A stretch of 64,000 nucleotides of DNA from CAVRQM01 sp963756975 (lineage in GTDB: Bacteria > Pseudomonadota > Alphaproteobacteria > Acetobacterales > Acetobacteraceae): positions 248,001 through 312,000 of the forward strand of contig CAVWPS010000002.1 of the NCBI GenBank assembly GCA_963756975.1. The letters run 5' to 3'. Position numbers and translations under genes: made by a program. Positions within the stretch are counted from its first letter, which is position 1. Every line of letters begins with the position of its first letter. The notes under the pieces are model-generated. The model worked only from the letters and a program-made list of their open reading frames with translations, searched no databases and had not been told where the DNA came from. This document shows, in pieces, positions 63,467 through 64,000 of this stretch.

Positions 63467-64000
63467 GTGACCGGTGCCAGCGTGCTCGTCATCGACGACG
63501 AACCGCAGATGCACCGCTTCCTCGGCCCCGCCCTGACCGCCGCCGGTTTCTCGGTCGACCGCGCCGACACCGCCGCCGAGGGGCTGCGGCTGGCCGCGAG
63601 CCGGAGCCCGGATTGCGTGCTGCTCGACCTCGGGCTGCCGGACATGGACGGACAGGCGGTGCTCACCCGATTGCGGGCGTTCAGCGCGGTGCCGGTGATC
63701 GTGGTGTCGGCCCGCGACCGGGAGGCGGACAAGATCGCCGCGCTGGACGGCGGGGCCGACGACTACGTGGAAAAACCCTTCGGCGTGGGCGAGCTGGTGG
63801 CGCGCATCCGGGCGGCGCTGCGGCGTCGCCGGGCCGAGGACGCGGTGCCCGAAGTGCTCGACGCCGGGCCGCTGCGGGTCGATTTTGCGCGCCGCACGGT
63901 GACGGTCGACGGGACCGCCGTGTCGCTCAGCGGCCGGGAATACGATTTGCTTGCGATGCTGGCGGAGAACGCCGGACGGGTGCTGACCCACCGCCACCTG
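63467..64000 (+). CDS. kdpE: KdpE, OmpR/PhoB-type response regulator (cut by window edge)
   Basis: The first 178 codons are visible. GTG 63467 begins MTGASVLVIDDEPQMHRFLG, with the acidic pocket DDE, the phospho-acceptor Asp in VLLDLGLPDMDG, Ser/Thr switch in VIVVSARD and Lys in DDYVEKPFGVGELVARIRAA. The OmpR-type DNA-binding winged helix follows (LSGREYDLLAMLAENAGRVL). The gene continues past the right edge. It partners KdpD and would activate the kdp operon under potassium limitation or osmotic stress. Confidence 0.9.
   Translation, partial: MTGASVLVIDDEPQMHRFLGPALTAAGFSVDRADTAAEGLRLAASRSPDCVLLDLGLPDMDGQAVLTRLRAFSAVPVIVVSARDREADKIAALDGGADDYVEKPFGVGELVARIRAALRRRRAEDAVPEVLDAGPLRVDFARRTVTVDGTAVSLSGREYDLLAMLAENAGRVLTHRHL

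Overview
The window looks like a chromosomal segment of a high-GC alphaproteobacterium. The signs are a type II secretion locus of alphaproteobacterial style, an MmcB-type nuclease, a SorC/EryD-like regulator beside a two-ATPase sugar ABC system, a KdpFABCDE operon with an extra micro-protein in front of kdpF, and dense GTGA/ATGA gene overlaps. Rhodospirillales or Acetobacteraceae is my guess, but the sequence does not settle it. I saw no tRNA, rRNA, transposase, phage gene or CRISPR array.

Layout. 1-8575: type II secretion genes gspL (cut by the left edge), gspJ, gspI, gspH, gspF and gspE, plus a divergent prepilin peptidase. A secreted phosphodiesterase and an unrecognised lipoprotein sit inside the locus. 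gspG and gspK are missing from their usual places. 8595-17624: a putative nucleic-acid salvage island with a secreted phospholipase-D-type nuclease, a nucleoside hydrolase, a VOC protein, a BMP-type nucleoside ABC transporter and an ADP-ribosylglycohydrolase-like protein. 17753-30462: one long plus-strand operon for an unidentified polyol or sugar, with a SorC regulator, a binding protein, two permeases, two non-identical ATPases, an EryA-like FGGY kinase, a 2-hydroxyacid dehydrogenase, a class II aldolase, a ribulokinase-like FGGY kinase, a HAD phosphatase and a membrane protein. 30499-44910: mixed metabolism, including two SMP-30 lactonases, an amidase, MmcB, two Uma2 nucleases, a HI0933-type flavoprotein, glycerol kinase, PhhB, a GMC oxidoreductase, a BKACE enzyme, a flavin reductase and an MFS exporter.

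44907-56097: eleven minus-strand genes, almost all overlapping by 1-7 bases: HD-like protein, Trm112/methyltransferase, Gfo/Idh/MocA dehydrogenase, zinc-ribbon MBL hydrolase, TIM-barrel isomerase, GT4 glycosyltransferase, PIG-L deacetylase, sugar-nucleotide epimerase, YcaO enzyme, BadF-type kinase and DUF4432 epimerase. It resembles a pathway for a modified amino-sugar or pseudodisaccharide in which YcaO performs an ATP-dependent amide-backbone-type activation. It has no RiPP precursor and no TfuA or ThiF-like partner. I consider it the best candidate for an undescribed system here. 56272-64000: the potassium operon kdpFABCDE, with kdpE running off the right edge.

Caution on sequence quality: about sixteen single-base frameshifts, nearly all +1 insertions, interrupt fourteen otherwise intact genes. 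They look like residual assembly errors rather than decay, and the affected genes are annotated here as full length with the shift position noted.
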